64,000 nt of DNA from Liopterus haemorrhoidalis (lineage: Eukaryota; Arthropoda; Insecta; Coleoptera; Dytiscidae), in the NCBI GenBank assembly GCA_963971575.1, contig OZ020616.1, positions 53,861,201-53,925,200 of the forward strand, read 5' to 3'. Positions 23,540 to 35,330 of the stretch are shown here, one piece after another. Every line of letters begins with the position of its first letter. Within the stretch, counting starts at the first letter, position 1. The notes beneath the pieces were generated by a model. The model saw only the letters and a list, made by a program, of their open reading frames with translations, had not been told where the DNA came from and searched no databases. Made by a program: the position numbers and the translations under genes.

Positions 23540-23766
23540 AACCGGTTCTTAACCTTTTTATACTCGGGACCCCCAATTAGCCTAAAATATTTTCTGGATC
23601 CACCAAGAAATTTTTTGAAATAATATTTTAAATGTTCTCAATAATTTATTGTTTAATAATTAAGTTTATAGTAATTTTAAAAGCAAAAACTGGTAAAAAT
23701 GAAATTTTTTCTTGTTATTTCGGGACCCCTTAAGGTTTTTTCGGAACCCCCCGGTTAAGAACTACT
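23540..23766. mobile_element. Short hAT-like MITE
   Basis: Left end cggttcttaacctttt and right end (inverted) cagtagttcttaaccggggg, each followed by inverted gggaccccc/ggaacccccc blocks. This is the CAGnGnTTCTTAACC type of hAT nonautonomous element. The 227-bp interior is AT-rich. An 8-bp duplication is not visible, and the left tip is mutated. Confidence 0.6.
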
Positions 23767-23769
23767 GAT

Positions 23770-24945
23770 CTACATCATGATTGGCGCGACAGCCTTGTGT
23801 GCCTAGTCCTCCTGTTACCAGGTTTCATGACTATATTTTCAATTTGTGTACATTCAGGAGTAATATGGTCAGTATTACGTTCATTTTTTAGCGTACACAG
23901 CAGGGCACCTACAGTTTATGGCCGATTGGGAACGGCTAAGTAGAACCTGACTTAGATAAAAGATTAGATAAATATTTGGAGAGTTGTGGCGGGAAAACTC
24001 AAAAATTTAAATTTTAAAATACCTCTTTTATTAATAACTTAACAGGAAAAATTTATTTAGCAAAAATTGTTTAGAATAAGAACACAAATCTTTTATCTAA
24101 ATGCATTTTTTTTTATTAGATAAATATTCGGAAAGTTATGGCGGGAAAACCCCAAAAATTTAAATTTTAAAATAACTACCTTATTATTAACTTAACGGCA
24201 AAATTTTATATTACAAAAATTGTTTAGAATAAGAAGACAAATCTTTTATCGAAATGCATTTTTTTGATTAGATAAATATTTGGAGAGTTGTGGTGGGAAA
24301 ACTCCAAAAATTTAAATTTTAAAATACCTCTTTTATTAATAACTTAACAGGAAAAATTTATTTAGCAAAAATTGTTTAGAATAAGAACACAAATCTTTTA
24401 TCTAAATGCATTTTTTTTTTTTATTAGATAAATATTTGGAAAGTTATGGCGGGAAAACTCCAAAAATTTAAATTTTAAAATAACTACCTTATTATTAACT
24501 TAACGGCAAAATTTTATATTACAAAAATTGTTTAGAATAAGAAGACAAATCTTTTATCGAAATGCATTTTTTTGATTAGATAAATATTTGGAGAGTTATG
24601 GCGGGAAAACTCAAAAAATTTGAATTTTGAGAAACCTCTTTTATTAATAACTTAACAGGAAAAATTTATTTAGCAAAAATTGTTTAGAATAAGAACACAA
24701 ATCTTTTATCTAAATGCATTTTTTTTTTTATTAGATAAATATTTGGAAAGTTATGGCGGGAAAACTCAAAAAATTAAAATTTTGAAAAACCTCCCTTATT
24801 AATGACTAAACAGTAAAAACCGTTACTACAAAAATTGTTAAGAATAAGAACACAAATCTTTTATCTAAATACATGAACACGGTGCTTAGCGGTTAAACGG
24901 CTTTCATAAACGATTTAACACTTGCGGTCACAGGGTTGCTAAGAA
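23770..24945 (-). mobile_element. SINE-like repeat DR1, copy 2, expanded by an internal array
   Basis: The outer parts match 5797-6040: at the left gattggcgcgacagcc, ggtttcatgactatatttt and acggctaagtagaacc; at the right, read on the minus strand, gaccgcaagtgttaaa and accgctaagcac from the tRNA-like head. Between the two lies a ~900-bp tandem array that is absent from the other copies. The repeat family is the same as at 41785-42625. Confidence 0.55.
23963..24871. repeat. Six-copy ~153-bp tandem array with alternating unit types
   Basis: Units start at tagata at 23965, 24117, 24269, 24425, 24577 and 24732 (spacings 152-156 bp). Type A has ggagagttgtggcggg, aatacctctttta and aagaacac; type B has ggaaagttatggcggg, aactaccttatta and aagaagac. 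Order is A-B-A-B-A-A', with A-B pairs almost identical over ~305 bp, so the recent amplification unit was the dimer. Poly(T) runs separate the units. Confidence 0.88.
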
Positions 24946-25224
24946 AATAAATTACGAATATAGAATTGTCAGTCATTAAAGGAAGACAAACAGACAAATA
25001 ATAGTTTCAGAGAAAGAGTTTGTACATTGTACCTAAATGATATTAAAACCTTTAAAAAAATGAGTTACAATTTTTTTTGCTCTGTTTCTGTGGGCTATGT
25101 CAGCCGGCTTGACTTTTGTTCTCACTCACATAAGTCCGCCATATTTATCTGTTAATTGTCAGGTCTTTTCATGTGTCAGGTATAGCAATTCTTGTTATAT
25201 TTTCGGTTAGCTGATATCTCCATC

Positions 25225-25415
25225 TCGAAAAATCACCTCAAGGGACGTCATTTTGGGACACTCGAAATCCTTCAAACTTCCGTAATCGACCAGTTAAAGC
25301 TCTTCCAGTATCCGAGTTCCAGCACTGCTATGAGGATTGGAAGAACCGTCTCCAGCGCTGTGTGGCTTCCCAAGGAACTTATTTTGAAGGTGACAATATT
25401 GAATTGTAATTCTAT
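25225..25415 (+). pseudogene. Mariner transposase C-terminal fragment
   Basis: Plus-strand frame starts LKGRHFGTLE.IQ and, after a one-base shift near 25306, continues as EFQHCYEDWKNRLQRCVAS and GTYFEGDNIE. The FEGD ending and W-x-R-C pattern are typical of the C-terminus of mariner-type transposases. N-terminal and catalytic parts are missing. The fragment abuts a (TA)n tract. Confidence 0.72.
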
Positions 25416-25417
25416 TC

Positions 25418-25420
<3 letters not shown>

Positions 25421-25489
<69 letters not shown>
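25421..25489. repeat. (TA)n microsatellite
   Basis: About 34 uninterrupted TA dinucleotides directly downstream of the mariner fragment. Confidence 0.95.
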
Positions 25490-25491
<2 letters not shown>

Positions 25492-25499
25492 CAATCCGG

Positions 25500-26735
25500 T
25501 TATTTAATTTACGCCCCTCGTATATGGTTTTCTTTTAATATACCTTTTCTTTTTTATAATATTTATTTTTATTTTTCCCCAGTGGCATTTTTTCTTAAGT
25601 AGGAGAGCACAGAACTAACTCGAAGTCTACTATCTGAGTTTCTGTAAATTTTGTAGCAAATAGATTCGTCTTATTGTAAGCAGTAATGATACATAAATTC
25701 CGAGATAATTTGCGATATGAATATTAATATTTCCTTGTTACGCCAATGAAATACCGTAACGACTATATCGAACTTGCAATTATACATTCCAAAATCGGAA
25801 TCGGATAGCAAGGTCCGGTGTGGCAATTATAACGAACACCATCTGCACATAAACTGTGAAGATGCTATTATAGAAACACCTTCACGAGTTTCATCCTATA
25901 CCACAACAATTTGCTCGAAACATTGTACGTGAAAACTTGTTAACAACATACAATTGTTAATTATTATTCATTATGGACTAATTATTTTCTAGGTACACTT
26001 TAATTAACAAGGACTTTATTTATTGTATTGATATTAACCATTATTGAAGGCCTTCGGTGTATATTTCGATGAATTATTTCCAAACATCGATGAAATGATG
26101 TTTTGTAAATACGAATATGGACTTGTTTACCAATAAACGAGGGTTTTCATCTGGAAAATTATCTAAAATGAATTGAATTTCAATTGTTTTGAATTGATTA
26201 ATATTTCCTCTGGTTGTACAACATTAGATTCCTAAAAAAAAATAATAAACCTCCCTTGAGCAGTATCAATTGTGTTTACTTTTGGACTGATCCATATAAA
26301 TTCTTCATTTTAGTCTTAAATAATGTTGTTTCTGAGATTTTGACCATCATTTCTCACTAAGTTTTGGAAAATCTTCTTTTTTTTTGTAAATCTACTGTTT
26401 ATGGTAATACGATTAAGATTAAATAAGTCACCCAGATCGAAAATTTAATAGTTTGTGAGATAATTATTTTTTTTGTTTGGAAAAAGTAGGTTTTGCTGAG
26501 ACTATTTTTTGCTGAGATTTGACAGGATAAAGTTGGTTTTGCACCAAATTGATTCCAATCTCATTTCTTAATAACAATAAGAGATAATAACAATAATGGA
26601 ATACAATTTTACTGGTCTGACGTATGTGGCCTGATTACGAAATGCATACGCTGCATTTTCGTAATGAGGAAATATTTGTCATGACGAATGAATATTGGAA
26701 TAAGTTAACTTTCAATACAAAAAGGCTGGATGTCA
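25500..26735. other. Intergenic, nothing recognised
   Basis: AT-rich; no repeat or coding sequence I can support. Confidence 0.35.
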
Positions 26736-26739
26736 CAGA

Positions 26740-27075
26740 ATATGGAAGCAGAGGAACATAGCCAACTCTTCTGCACGTATTTGTCCACACGGTGACAACC
26801 AAGACACTGACGCCAGATACTTGTACCGCGGGTGAAGCCAAGCAAGCAGTCACCATGTTAGTAGAAGAAGACTTCTCCAGGCTCCTCGACTCCCGGATGG
26901 GTAGTCCCCGCCTCGGAGATAAGTCCAAGCCGATCCTGACCAACACGGGGTGGGCCGAAGATTTCCCCAACTCCATGGGCCAATTCAAACATTATATTGT
27001 AAATTTGATAATTGTTTAATAAATTTGTTATGTTGAAACCAGGAGTTGTTTTAATCAAACCACCCACGTGACAAT
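26740..27075 (+). mobile_element. Possible LTR remnant
   Basis: GC-richer block with agccaactcttctg at the left, an AATAAA signal at about 27019 and a right edge cacccacgtgacaat followed by attgtgacc, which resembles a BEL/Pao LTR end with a damaged primer-binding site. No second LTR or coding region was found. The assignment is tentative. Confidence 0.3.
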
Positions 27076-27079
27076 ATTG

Positions 27080-28425
27080 TGACCATAGTTGACCATCTAC
27101 TTAAAGTTTACTAAGCTTTCAGAAACCGACTCTCAGCATCATATTTTTGCAGTATGATTTGAGTTTTATGGTGTAAGTAATGTTGAGTAATACATCAATG
27201 TTATTGGCAGGAGTAAAAGATTTTGAAATTCTGTCGCAAGTGGACAAGCATCGTACATCCGTTGGGTCAGCTTCCATCTATCACCGACTTCCGCTGACCG
27301 CTGCTCTTCCGAAACTATTATAACAGCCGCGCGCCGGAAGCTACATCAACTTGACAAATGCGTTGACATGATATCAAGTGCTGGCTCGCGATGTTATATT
27401 CCCCGGACACGAACTGCGACAGCTTCATGTCACAGATCTCAAGTGTTTCTACGCGACTTCTCTTTTTTCACAAGGCACCTAAACGGTAATGAAGATGTTT
27501 CACACTTAAATGAATTGAAGATTTTTTTTTCAGTTAACGCTACGTATAACCACCAGAGATTATAAGTTTCTGATACAAAACTAAAATGGATTTTACACGG
27601 TTCAATTTATTGATCAATAAATTGAAAATTTGACCTCCAATTAATTGATGTGTGTAAAGTGTTCAAATTTCATCAATAAATTGATGAATTTATTTATGAA
27701 AATTGAGTTCAAAGAAAAAGTTCTATTTTTCATAATTTTTTTAGGGAATTCTAGGTATATTTTTATCTGCTTAGTTACTGCCAACTATTTAGTTGAAGTA
27801 TAACCAGAAAATGTATAGGTCATGTGTTTCAATTTCAAATTTGACAGTTCCACTTAGAACCGCAAACTTTCTAATTCACAATCTTCTAGGTTTCTTTTGT
27901 TTTTGTTCACAGTTCGTAATTTTGTACGTTTTTGTGAATATTTTTCAATATTTTCATTTTGAAAAATATAGACCGTGAGCTCATGACATTTTTGGTCTCC
28001 GATTCCATACAGCATGCCTTTTGGAGGAGAGAATATTTACCCAGTGACAACAAAAAAGGGATGGTACTAAACCCCTGCACGCTTTCCGGTCATAGGGAAA
28101 ATTGCATTTCCACTTGCACAAAATTTTTGTGTTTTTCTCTGATTTATTATTGCTTGCCCTTTTGTCAAAAGAATGTTATAACCTTTTTTTCCTCGTTTTT
28201 GAGTTAGAACCGATTTGGGTCAGTTGCCCAAACTTCAAAATTGACCAAATTTTATTGATCTCTGACCCAAAATACATGTTTGTACCAATTTTCAATAAAA
28301 TCGAAGACATTTTTTTTTTATTAAAAATCACGATTTTTTTAAGGTCTACCCCTTACGATATTTTCAGATTTTGGCCATTTTCGAAGGTTTTGGATTACTG
28401 CCCATACAAAACTTAATATTTGGTT
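27080..28425. other. Intergenic around the 27.6-kb palindromes
   Basis: 27230-27450 is GC-richer but unrecognised. The motif agagattataagtttc at about 27551 recurs at about 52281. ORFs at 27793-28416 are AT-rich and without family motifs. Confidence 0.3.
27601..27626. repeat. 26-bp perfect palindrome
   Basis: ttcaatttattga is followed immediately by its exact reverse complement. A second related palindrome (catcaataaattgatg) lies at about 27673-27690. Confidence 0.9.
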
Positions 28426-28429
28426 TAAT

Positions 28430-29060
28430 AATGCCCAATTTTTTTTTCAGACTCAACAATGTAGGTGTTTTTAAAAAATTCGAACCGCAGATTTCTATCC
28501 CTAACCATTTTTTAGTTAAGATTTTTCAAAATTTTCATTAAATTAAAAAAAAATGAAAATTTTTCAAAAATTTGTTTTGTTTGAAAATATGTTTACAAAT
28601 CAATTAGGGCCTTAAGATTTGAAAAATTTCAACCGCAGGTCTTTATCTCATTTCGTTTTTGAGATACGTCTATGCGAAGATGAAAATGTCTATAAATCAC
28701 AGCATATTAAAATTTTTGATAGTTTTAAAATACGCTCAACAAATAAGACCTCAAATTTTTCCTAGACTGAATAAACTACGAGGAATCCAAAAATTCAAAT
28801 CTCAGGTCATTTTCTCAAACCGTTTTGGAGTTGTGATTTTTTTTTTCTTTTACAGTTTTCACAAATAATCTAATTATGCCATTACAAAAATTGACTAATC
28901 TCAAGACGCGTTAGACGATTAAAGCCCCAAATTTTTACTAGACTAAACTAACTTTGGATAATCCAAAAATTTTATCCCCAGGTCTCTATCTTTAACCGTT
29001 TTTGAGTTGTTCTTTTTTCTAATTCACAATTTTCACAAATAATGTAATTTATGTTATTTA
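28430..29060. repeat. Diverged AT-rich repeats related to 1200-2000, inverted
   Basis: The motif caaccgcaggtctttatct with following cgtttttgagatacg (near 28630) recurs in diverged form near 28480, 28790 and 28960. The reverse complement of the same motif is in the 300-bp units at 1200-2000. Confidence 0.5.
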
Positions 29061-29069
29061 AAAAAAACG

Positions 29070-30280
29070 GAAAATCCAAAAATTTTAAGCTTTACATACG
29101 TCTGTATGTGACATTATTGTAATTTTTAAATAATCAGACAGCTCTCATAGTTAAAATTTTAGTTACAATTAATATTATATTCATTTACAACCAGTATCCA
29201 TTTTTAATGTATTAATTAATTCAATTCTTTAATTAGAATATATTATTAATAAACACAAATTTATAATTAAATTGAAAATCAAAGTTTCCCAATCTTGTTT
29301 TTTAATTCTTATTTTGATTACTTTTACACATGATGGAAAAAGGAGAACATAAATTTTGATTATACTAAATACCAAATCATCAAAAATTTTAATTAAAAAC
29401 TTTTCCTGTTTATAAATATGAAGACATTCACTTTCTGTATTAAATTTTAATAGGATTATAAGATGCAATCCATCGATTAATGTGAATTAAGAATTATCCC
29501 CTACACTCTGGCAGAGACGGGGTTACAAACTAAAAGGTTTATGGCAAAGATAGAGTTTAAGTTATAAACTTGGAGGTTTACAGATTGCTACTGCCAATTT
29601 GGTGTTGTGGCAAAAAAATATTTGGTTATCGGAGTTTTTCTTTTTCTAGTATTTTGAATAAAAGTTTGTGTACCTGTATATGTACCTAGTTGGCTCTTGT
29701 TCACTAGGAAGAAGTATCCATAATTAATTAATCTTCAGAAAACTCCTTCATTTGAAACCAGTTATTTTATAATTAGCAAGTCTGACATTATTGATAGATT
29801 TACTTAAGCATGTCTACAGTGTTTTTGTACCAGATACACCAAACATGCGGTATTAATCTAAGAGTTGATATCATTGTGTTAGAGAAGCAAACATGAAAAC
29901 TGAATTAACTTGAAACTGGTACGAGATATTGCAATTAGACAATCGATATGCATTTACGTACTGGAGTAGTTTGTGTTCTTAAGACATAAACTTTAATCAA
30001 ATATCAGAAACCACTCTATAAGAAAACTAGACAGTACCTAAGATTTAAATTCACTAGAAATGGAATTGGATGGCTATATTCTGCCAAGAAATGTCAGCAA
30101 AGGAAGCTCTTGACCCGAATCTATAAGAAAGTTGACCTAAAACAACGTTTGGTTACTATTGATGTCATTTATTCGTTTTTACCGCTTTTAAATTCAATTT
30201 TTACGTTACCGGGTATCAACCCATTTTCATACCGTCACAAAAGCTGCTCCTTGTTTTCACTGGTGACTATCCTGTCTCGT
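29070..30280. other. Intergenic, nothing recognised
   Basis: Very AT-rich; ORFs are short and match nothing known to me. Confidence 0.35.
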
Positions 30281-30286
30281 ATTGTA

Positions 30287-30851
30287 ATGGGTGTTTTTTT
30301 TAGAGGTATAGAACTTTAAATTGCAATAAAACAACGATGGATTATTCGATTGACATGAATTTTTTTTTATTCGAAAGATAATCTTGTGGCATTACATTTT
30401 AAATATGATTTCTGGCATATGACCGCCACGGCTGGCTCGGATGTAGTCCAATCTGGACGTCCAATTTTCGATGACTTTTTCCAACATTTGTGGCCGTATA
30501 TCGGCAATAACACGGCGAATGTTGTCTTCCAAATGGTCAAGCGTTTGTGGCTTATCCGCATAGACCAATGACTTTACATAGCCCCACAGAAAGTAGTCCA
30601 GCGGTGTTAAATCACAAGATCTTGGAGGCCAATTCACAGGTCCAAAACGTGAAATTAGGCGGTCACCAAACGTGTCTTTCAATAAATCGATTGTGGCACG
30701 AGCTGTGTGACATGTTGCGCCGTCTTGTTGGTATGATTTAATGTAATGCCACAAGATTATCTTTCGAATAAAAAAAAATTCATGTCAATCGAATAATCCA
30801 TCGTTGTTTTATTGCAATTTAAAGTTCTATACCTCTAAAAAAAACACCCGT
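30287..30851 (-). mobile_element. DD41D family 2 deletion derivative, copy A (565 bp)
   Basis: Bounded by TA (30285-30286 and 30852-30853). The two ends are inverted repeats of about 111 bp starting rygggtgttyttttagagg and running to cttgtggcattacat. The interior holds only the last ~115 codons of a transposase, read on the minus strand. The sister copy at 43100-43664 has exactly the same length and lies in the opposite orientation. The long TIRs and shared deletion make this a nonautonomous family that spread after its deletion. Confidence 0.92.
30392..30740 (-). pseudogene. C-terminal third of a DD41D transposase
   Basis: About 116 codons open through the element interior. YQQDGATCHTA carries the second catalytic Asp; RSCDLTPLDYFLWGYVKS carries the third, 41 residues later. 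The ending is HMPEIIFKM. DNA-binding domains and the first catalytic Asp are deleted, so it has no transposase activity. The frame is still open and nearly identical to the copy at 43197-43559 (an Arg/His difference in the RASRGGH stretch), consistent with recent spread rather than selection on the protein. Confidence 0.85.
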
Positions 30852-31439
30852 TACTTCGAGGGATTCTTCGCATGGGTATAAAGCTCGATTAGAGAACGTT
30901 AGATCTTTTGGCGTATGTGGCAAATGTCCTTCTAAGTTGTACCTTGATCTGGAATTGCCCTAGTGAGGATTGTCAAGTTACTGTACTAGATATTTTCATC
31001 CCAAAATTGTGTTGCCAAAATACTTTATTACTAATTAGCGGAGGACGTCTTTCTCTGCATTTCTAGCATTTTCTCTGTCCTGATATTATTATTATCATAT
31101 TAATATTATTTTATTTGTATACTGCAATGCCAGAGGCTTGTGTGTTCATATTATTTAATCACAAATAGATAGATAGATACTCCAGTAAGAATATATATAT
31201 TCGAGGTCGTCAATGTATACATTACAAATAGATAGAATATACAGATTCAAATATATACAATACATGGCAAAATCTCAACATAAATATAAGTATGTAGCAA
31301 AAGACCAAAAAAACAGTAATATATGAAACGTTAACTAATGCAGTGAGAAGATACGAAGTGGGGAATGAAACGGAAAAAATATTACGACCGGAACGGTTTG
31401 TTCCTTAGAAGAGGTCACAAAAAGAAGAAGAAAAGGTCA

Positions 31440-31905
31440 ACAGATGACAAACATAATAGTAGAAAGATACCAAGGAGTGCGATCACAAGAACAGTTTAAC
31501 AGAATACAAGATTCTACATATAACAAAGTGTACAAGGATATAATCACTACTGGTTTACTTGGCAGAAGGAACGAGGAACCAGAAGGTAATTGCAAGATTC
31601 AGATGTGGCAACGAGGAGAGGGCCAACTGTTATTGGATGGAAGAAACGGTGAAAATATGTAGAATTTGCAGAGAAGAACAAAAATCAATAGAGCACCTAA
31701 GAAAATGTGAAGGAATGCAATCAGAACCAAGAAAAACAGAAGACCAACTAGATGAATCGGGCAGAGGCCTAGCCTGGATGAAAACCGGCTTGGAAAGAAG
31801 AACAAAATAAATTATTATGTAGCACACAATAGTATATATAAATGTTATAGTATGTAAACCAAACCTTTCAAAGCCGAAAGGCACGAAATAAATTTATTAT
31901 TAACT
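31440..31905 (+). pseudogene. 3' end of a LINE: zinc-knuckle C-terminus plus tail
   Basis: After a frameshift near 31560, the plus strand reads IARFRCGNEERANCYWME, CRICREEQKSIEHLRKC and GRGLAWMKTGLERRTK, then stop at 31808. This is the C-terminal C-x2-C...H...C knuckle of non-LTR retrotransposon polyproteins, after the reverse transcriptase. The 3' UTR ends gccgaaaggcacgaaataaa followed by ttattatt, a usual form for these LINE tails. The 5' part is lost, as in typical 5'-truncated insertion. Confidence 0.75.
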
Positions 31906-32170
31906 AATGTAGTTTAAATTATTGTACTTATCCAGATGGCTCTTTAAAATATTGATACTTGGTGCTTGAGCAACTTCTGCCAGCAGATAGTTCCACTATA
32001 AAAATACTCGGTTGGTCAGAAAATTAGCACGTACGTTCTATATATCTATATTCAAAGTTACCCATGAAGTCATATCGTAGTTGAAGCAGTCAGTAAACAT
32101 GCGGTACATATTTATCAGATTACCATAGGTGCGACGAGCTTCAAGAAATGGCCTTCAAGGGAAGAGAACT
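31906..32170 (-). pseudogene. C-terminal fragment of a second LINE, opposite strand
   Basis: Minus-strand frame: LEARRTYGNLINMYRMF, then ANFLTNRVFL, a stop, WNYLLAEVAQAPSINILKSH and LDKYNNLNY. This matches the common LINE ending 'RR.RGDLI..YK ... NRV.N.WN.LP..VV.A.S...FK..LD'. Two in-frame stops make it dead. It meets the LINE tail of 31440-31905 tail to tail. Confidence 0.68.
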
Positions 32171-32596
32171 TCATAGGGAGTTTGAATGGGAATTTGGTGA
32201 AACATCTCTATACTCCAGTAGCCTTACATCCTTAAGAAAGTTGGGTGGCATTACTGAAGTACTGAATACGAAAAAAAGGTCGCACGTACCTCATAAGGAA
32301 TTCAGCAAAAGTGCAGGTGTTAAATGGAAACTTTTCCTAATAAGGTATATTATTCAATTATCTTCTTTTACCATCTCGTCTACATATTAAGACCAAATAA
32401 GTTCGCTACATTCGGTGAATCAAAGGTCCACATGTTCGGACGCTTTTCTCTAGTTTGCCTATCAATGAAGTAATCGAGGTATGGACTATTTTACATAAGA
32501 ACAGTGCATTTTCCTTTATTGATAGGAGACATACAATCACCTGATCAAGTGGCAATATTATTAAAATTATCCTAAAGGGTCTTATCGTCCGTAATA

Positions 32597-33191
32597 CCCA
32601 TTTCACACTAGAACTTTAAGATCTGCTGTTAAAGTGAATGTGTCCTTAAACTCTAATGTGAAACCGTATGGCCTCGTCTAAATACAAGCGATGTTTAAGA
32701 CAGAGATCTGCGTCTTAAACATCGTCCGCATTGCCAACATAATTTCTATTATAAAAAATACTCTTTGAATTTGTGCTGAACATTTTATATTATCATAAAC
32801 AAGAATACTGTATTATATCGACGTTATAAGAAGTTTATACTTATTGTTATAATAAAATCATTTATTTTAATAATGTGTTTAATAAAATACAGCGTTACAA
32901 TAATTGAGATAAAATGTATCGACTTACATGTTAATACAGGTGTAATATATTCTTTATTTTAGTGTCTTTATTGTGGAATGAAATGAAATATCCATATTTG
33001 TTTATAATAATTCAAAATGAGCGTCTGCGCAGACAGTTCAAAACTGGTAATTTCATGACGGTAACTTAAGGACAAAATTACTGTAGCTGATGACAGCACC
33101 GAAGATTTAAACATCAAGTGTGAAAGCATACCGATGTTAAACATCGGTGAATTTTAAGTTCACTCGTCTTAAAGTTCTAGTGTGAAAAGGG
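32597..33191. mobile_element. Nonautonomous TIR element, superfamily unresolved
   Basis: Left end cccatttcacactagaactt and right end its inverted counterpart with one or two differences (about 27 bp of TIR). TA lies outside both ends (32595-32596, 33192-33193), so Tc1/mariner-type is possible. Inside, a 13-bp hairpin (gatgtttaagac arms near 32690-32725) recurs as related motifs near 33105-33150. No coding. Confidence 0.68.
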
Positions 33192-33194
33192 TAT

Positions 33195-34080
33195 AATAAG
33201 AGAGTTGAGAAGTTTTGAGTCATCAGCAAAAAAGAACATTTCAATTTTATTATACCATAAAGATCTGCCATGATATATTAGTAATGCGGTAGTTACCAAC
33301 ACTACAGATCGGCGAGGATACTGCAGAAAGTGTATGATATAACAATAATGCAAACATAAACAAATCTCTCATACAAAATAATTTAAATAATACCCATTTT
33401 TTATTCTCTCGTTTCTTTTTAAATTTACGAAGCACGTATGAAGATAAATTACATTTTATTTTTATGTTATTTAAAGTAGAGCAAAGATGTCACATTTCTA
33501 AATGAATATATAGAACATAAAAACAACATGTTACAAACACATATTTTTTTATTTTTCTTAATAAATTTTACTCAATATTGCGGTATTTTTAATCTAAAAA
33601 GTTTTAAAGAATTCCATAGTGAATTTAATTTTCTGTTTATACTTATTTTTTTAATTCTATTTAAAGTGATTGTTATGGCAGATTATCGCTGCTTAAAACA
33701 AAACATTTATTTTCATTTGGGAATGGAATTTACAAAATTAATAAAAACTTTTATTATTTCTTATTAAGATAAACTTTTTAAGTTTTACCTGAGTTTACAA
33801 GAAATAAACATTTTTCATTTTTAATTTAGATTTAAGTTTGATATGTTATGCTTTATCAAGAATAAATTGAAAGAAATACCAGTTCAGAGTACATAAGTCA
33901 ATTTAATAATTTTACTGGAGACGATTTGTTTCATCTGTTTCTCTTGTGCCAATTCTTGGTTGATTATTTCCCATGTGTATTGTACCAAAAGTAAGACGTA
34001 TTCTTACGGGCTTTAGAAAACTATCTTTGGCAAAATTTTGGAGGTTACTAGCGGCGGAATAGATTGAATGAGAAAGTTTT
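33195..34080. other. Intergenic, nothing recognised
   Basis: AT-rich, ORFs of 60-80 codons with no family motif. Confidence 0.35.
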
Positions 34081-34085
34081 TAATA

Positions 34086-34252
34086 GGTATGTTCTTTTCG
34101 CTACCTTACATCTTACTGCAATACGCGGCTGTATTGACGCGGCGTTAAAAATTAACTACGGCTGTAATAATTAAAGCCAAATTAAATTCAAACGAACAGA
34201 AAATATTGACGTCGCCGTAAACCGTAGACGCAATGTAGCGAAAGAACAGACC
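34086..34252. mobile_element. 167-bp MITE
   Basis: Inverted ends ggtatgttcttttcgctac and ggtctgttctttcgctac, flanked by TA on both sides (34084-34085, 34253-34254). Interior contains gacgcggcg and gacgtcgccg near the two sides. Probably Tc1/mariner-type by its TA target, but no parent element is present. Confidence 0.6.
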
Positions 34253-34374
34253 TAATGAGAAGATAAAGACAACCCCCTCCCAGTAATATATAAAATAGGA
34301 TTTTAAGATTTTTGTTAAATAATATTTGATTAATAAATATTATTATTATTTTTTCCATCCCATAAATTTTAAGC

Positions 34375-35130
34375 TAAAAATAGCCAAAAGTCGTACTTTG
34401 CCAAATCAGGTGAGTATGGTAGTTGTTATATTATTTTTATATTTTTTCCGCCAAAAACTGGCGAGTTTAAGCTGAACTAGGGTATTATCATGATGTAACA
34501 TAATGCCTTTTTCTGAAACTTTGTTGAGATTCTAAACGCATTTCAGACAAACATTATTCAGTGTGCCATGTATTTGTAACTGTCTTTTGCCCAATTATCT
34601 TAATTAGTATCACGCCCGTACTTCTAAATAATACTGCACACATTACTTGTTTCATGGCTCGCTGCTTCTTGGTTATTGTTGGAGTTACCCCATCTTCATG
34701 AATCTATACACGACTCTTGGTATATAAATATGTCGAAAAATAATATAACTTTCGTCATCTCGCATGATTTTTGAAAAGATATCACTGTTTAAGAGCTTTA
34801 AAGTTACATGGCAAATTTTTATACGCTCCGTTTTTTAGAAATTAGAAAGCTGATGTGGAAAGCTGATGGCGATTGTTTTAAATGCAGGTGATTGTGTATG
34901 ATTCTGTTAATGCCTGAGGATCAATTGTTAAGTTGATGCTGTATTACCACATAAGTGGTATTATTGTTTTCTTTAATTATCTTCTTAATAGTAGCAATGA
35001 GGATACCCTGTTCTTTTTGTTGTCGAGCAGAATTCCTATCTAGTTCAAATTATCCCAGCAGTAATTTGTAGCCAAAGACGGCTCTTATTCACCAAAAACT
35101 GAATCTAAAATTTCTTTGCACTTTTTAGTG
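34375..35130 (-). pseudogene. Nearly complete but heavily mutated mariner transposase
   Basis: Minus strand, several frames. In order: TIKKIIKENNNTTYVVIQHQ, SSGINRIIHNHL (helix-turn-helix region), MRDDES (first catalytic Asp region), HEDGVTPTITKKQRAMKQ, MCAVLFRSTGVILIKIIGQK, HHDNTLVQLK (second Asp) and YSPDLAKYDFWLF (third Asp). These are the standard mariner blocks in the right order. Many frameshifts and stops; no TIRs were found. A related N-terminal piece lies at 40738-40923. Confidence 0.78.
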
Positions 35131-35330
35131 CTGAAACATTTTTTAAAATCATAATTAATCACAAATCGAAACCTTCATTTTTATCAAAATCAATTTATTT
35201 GTTTATTTACTTAAGTGTATACAGGATAAAGTTACCTAAATTACACAATATTAAAAATAGAAAAATTACTAAAAATATTAAAAGAAAAATACATAGTAAA
35301 CAAGACTAGAGTAAACTATTTATATTATTT

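Noticed and set aside
23963..24871. CRISPR-like array
   Set aside because: Units are continuous tandem repeats without unique spacers, in a eukaryotic genome.
25192..25602. 136-codon ORF with an IYIYIY run
   Set aside because: It is a mariner fragment in a mixed frame read through a (TA)n microsatellite.
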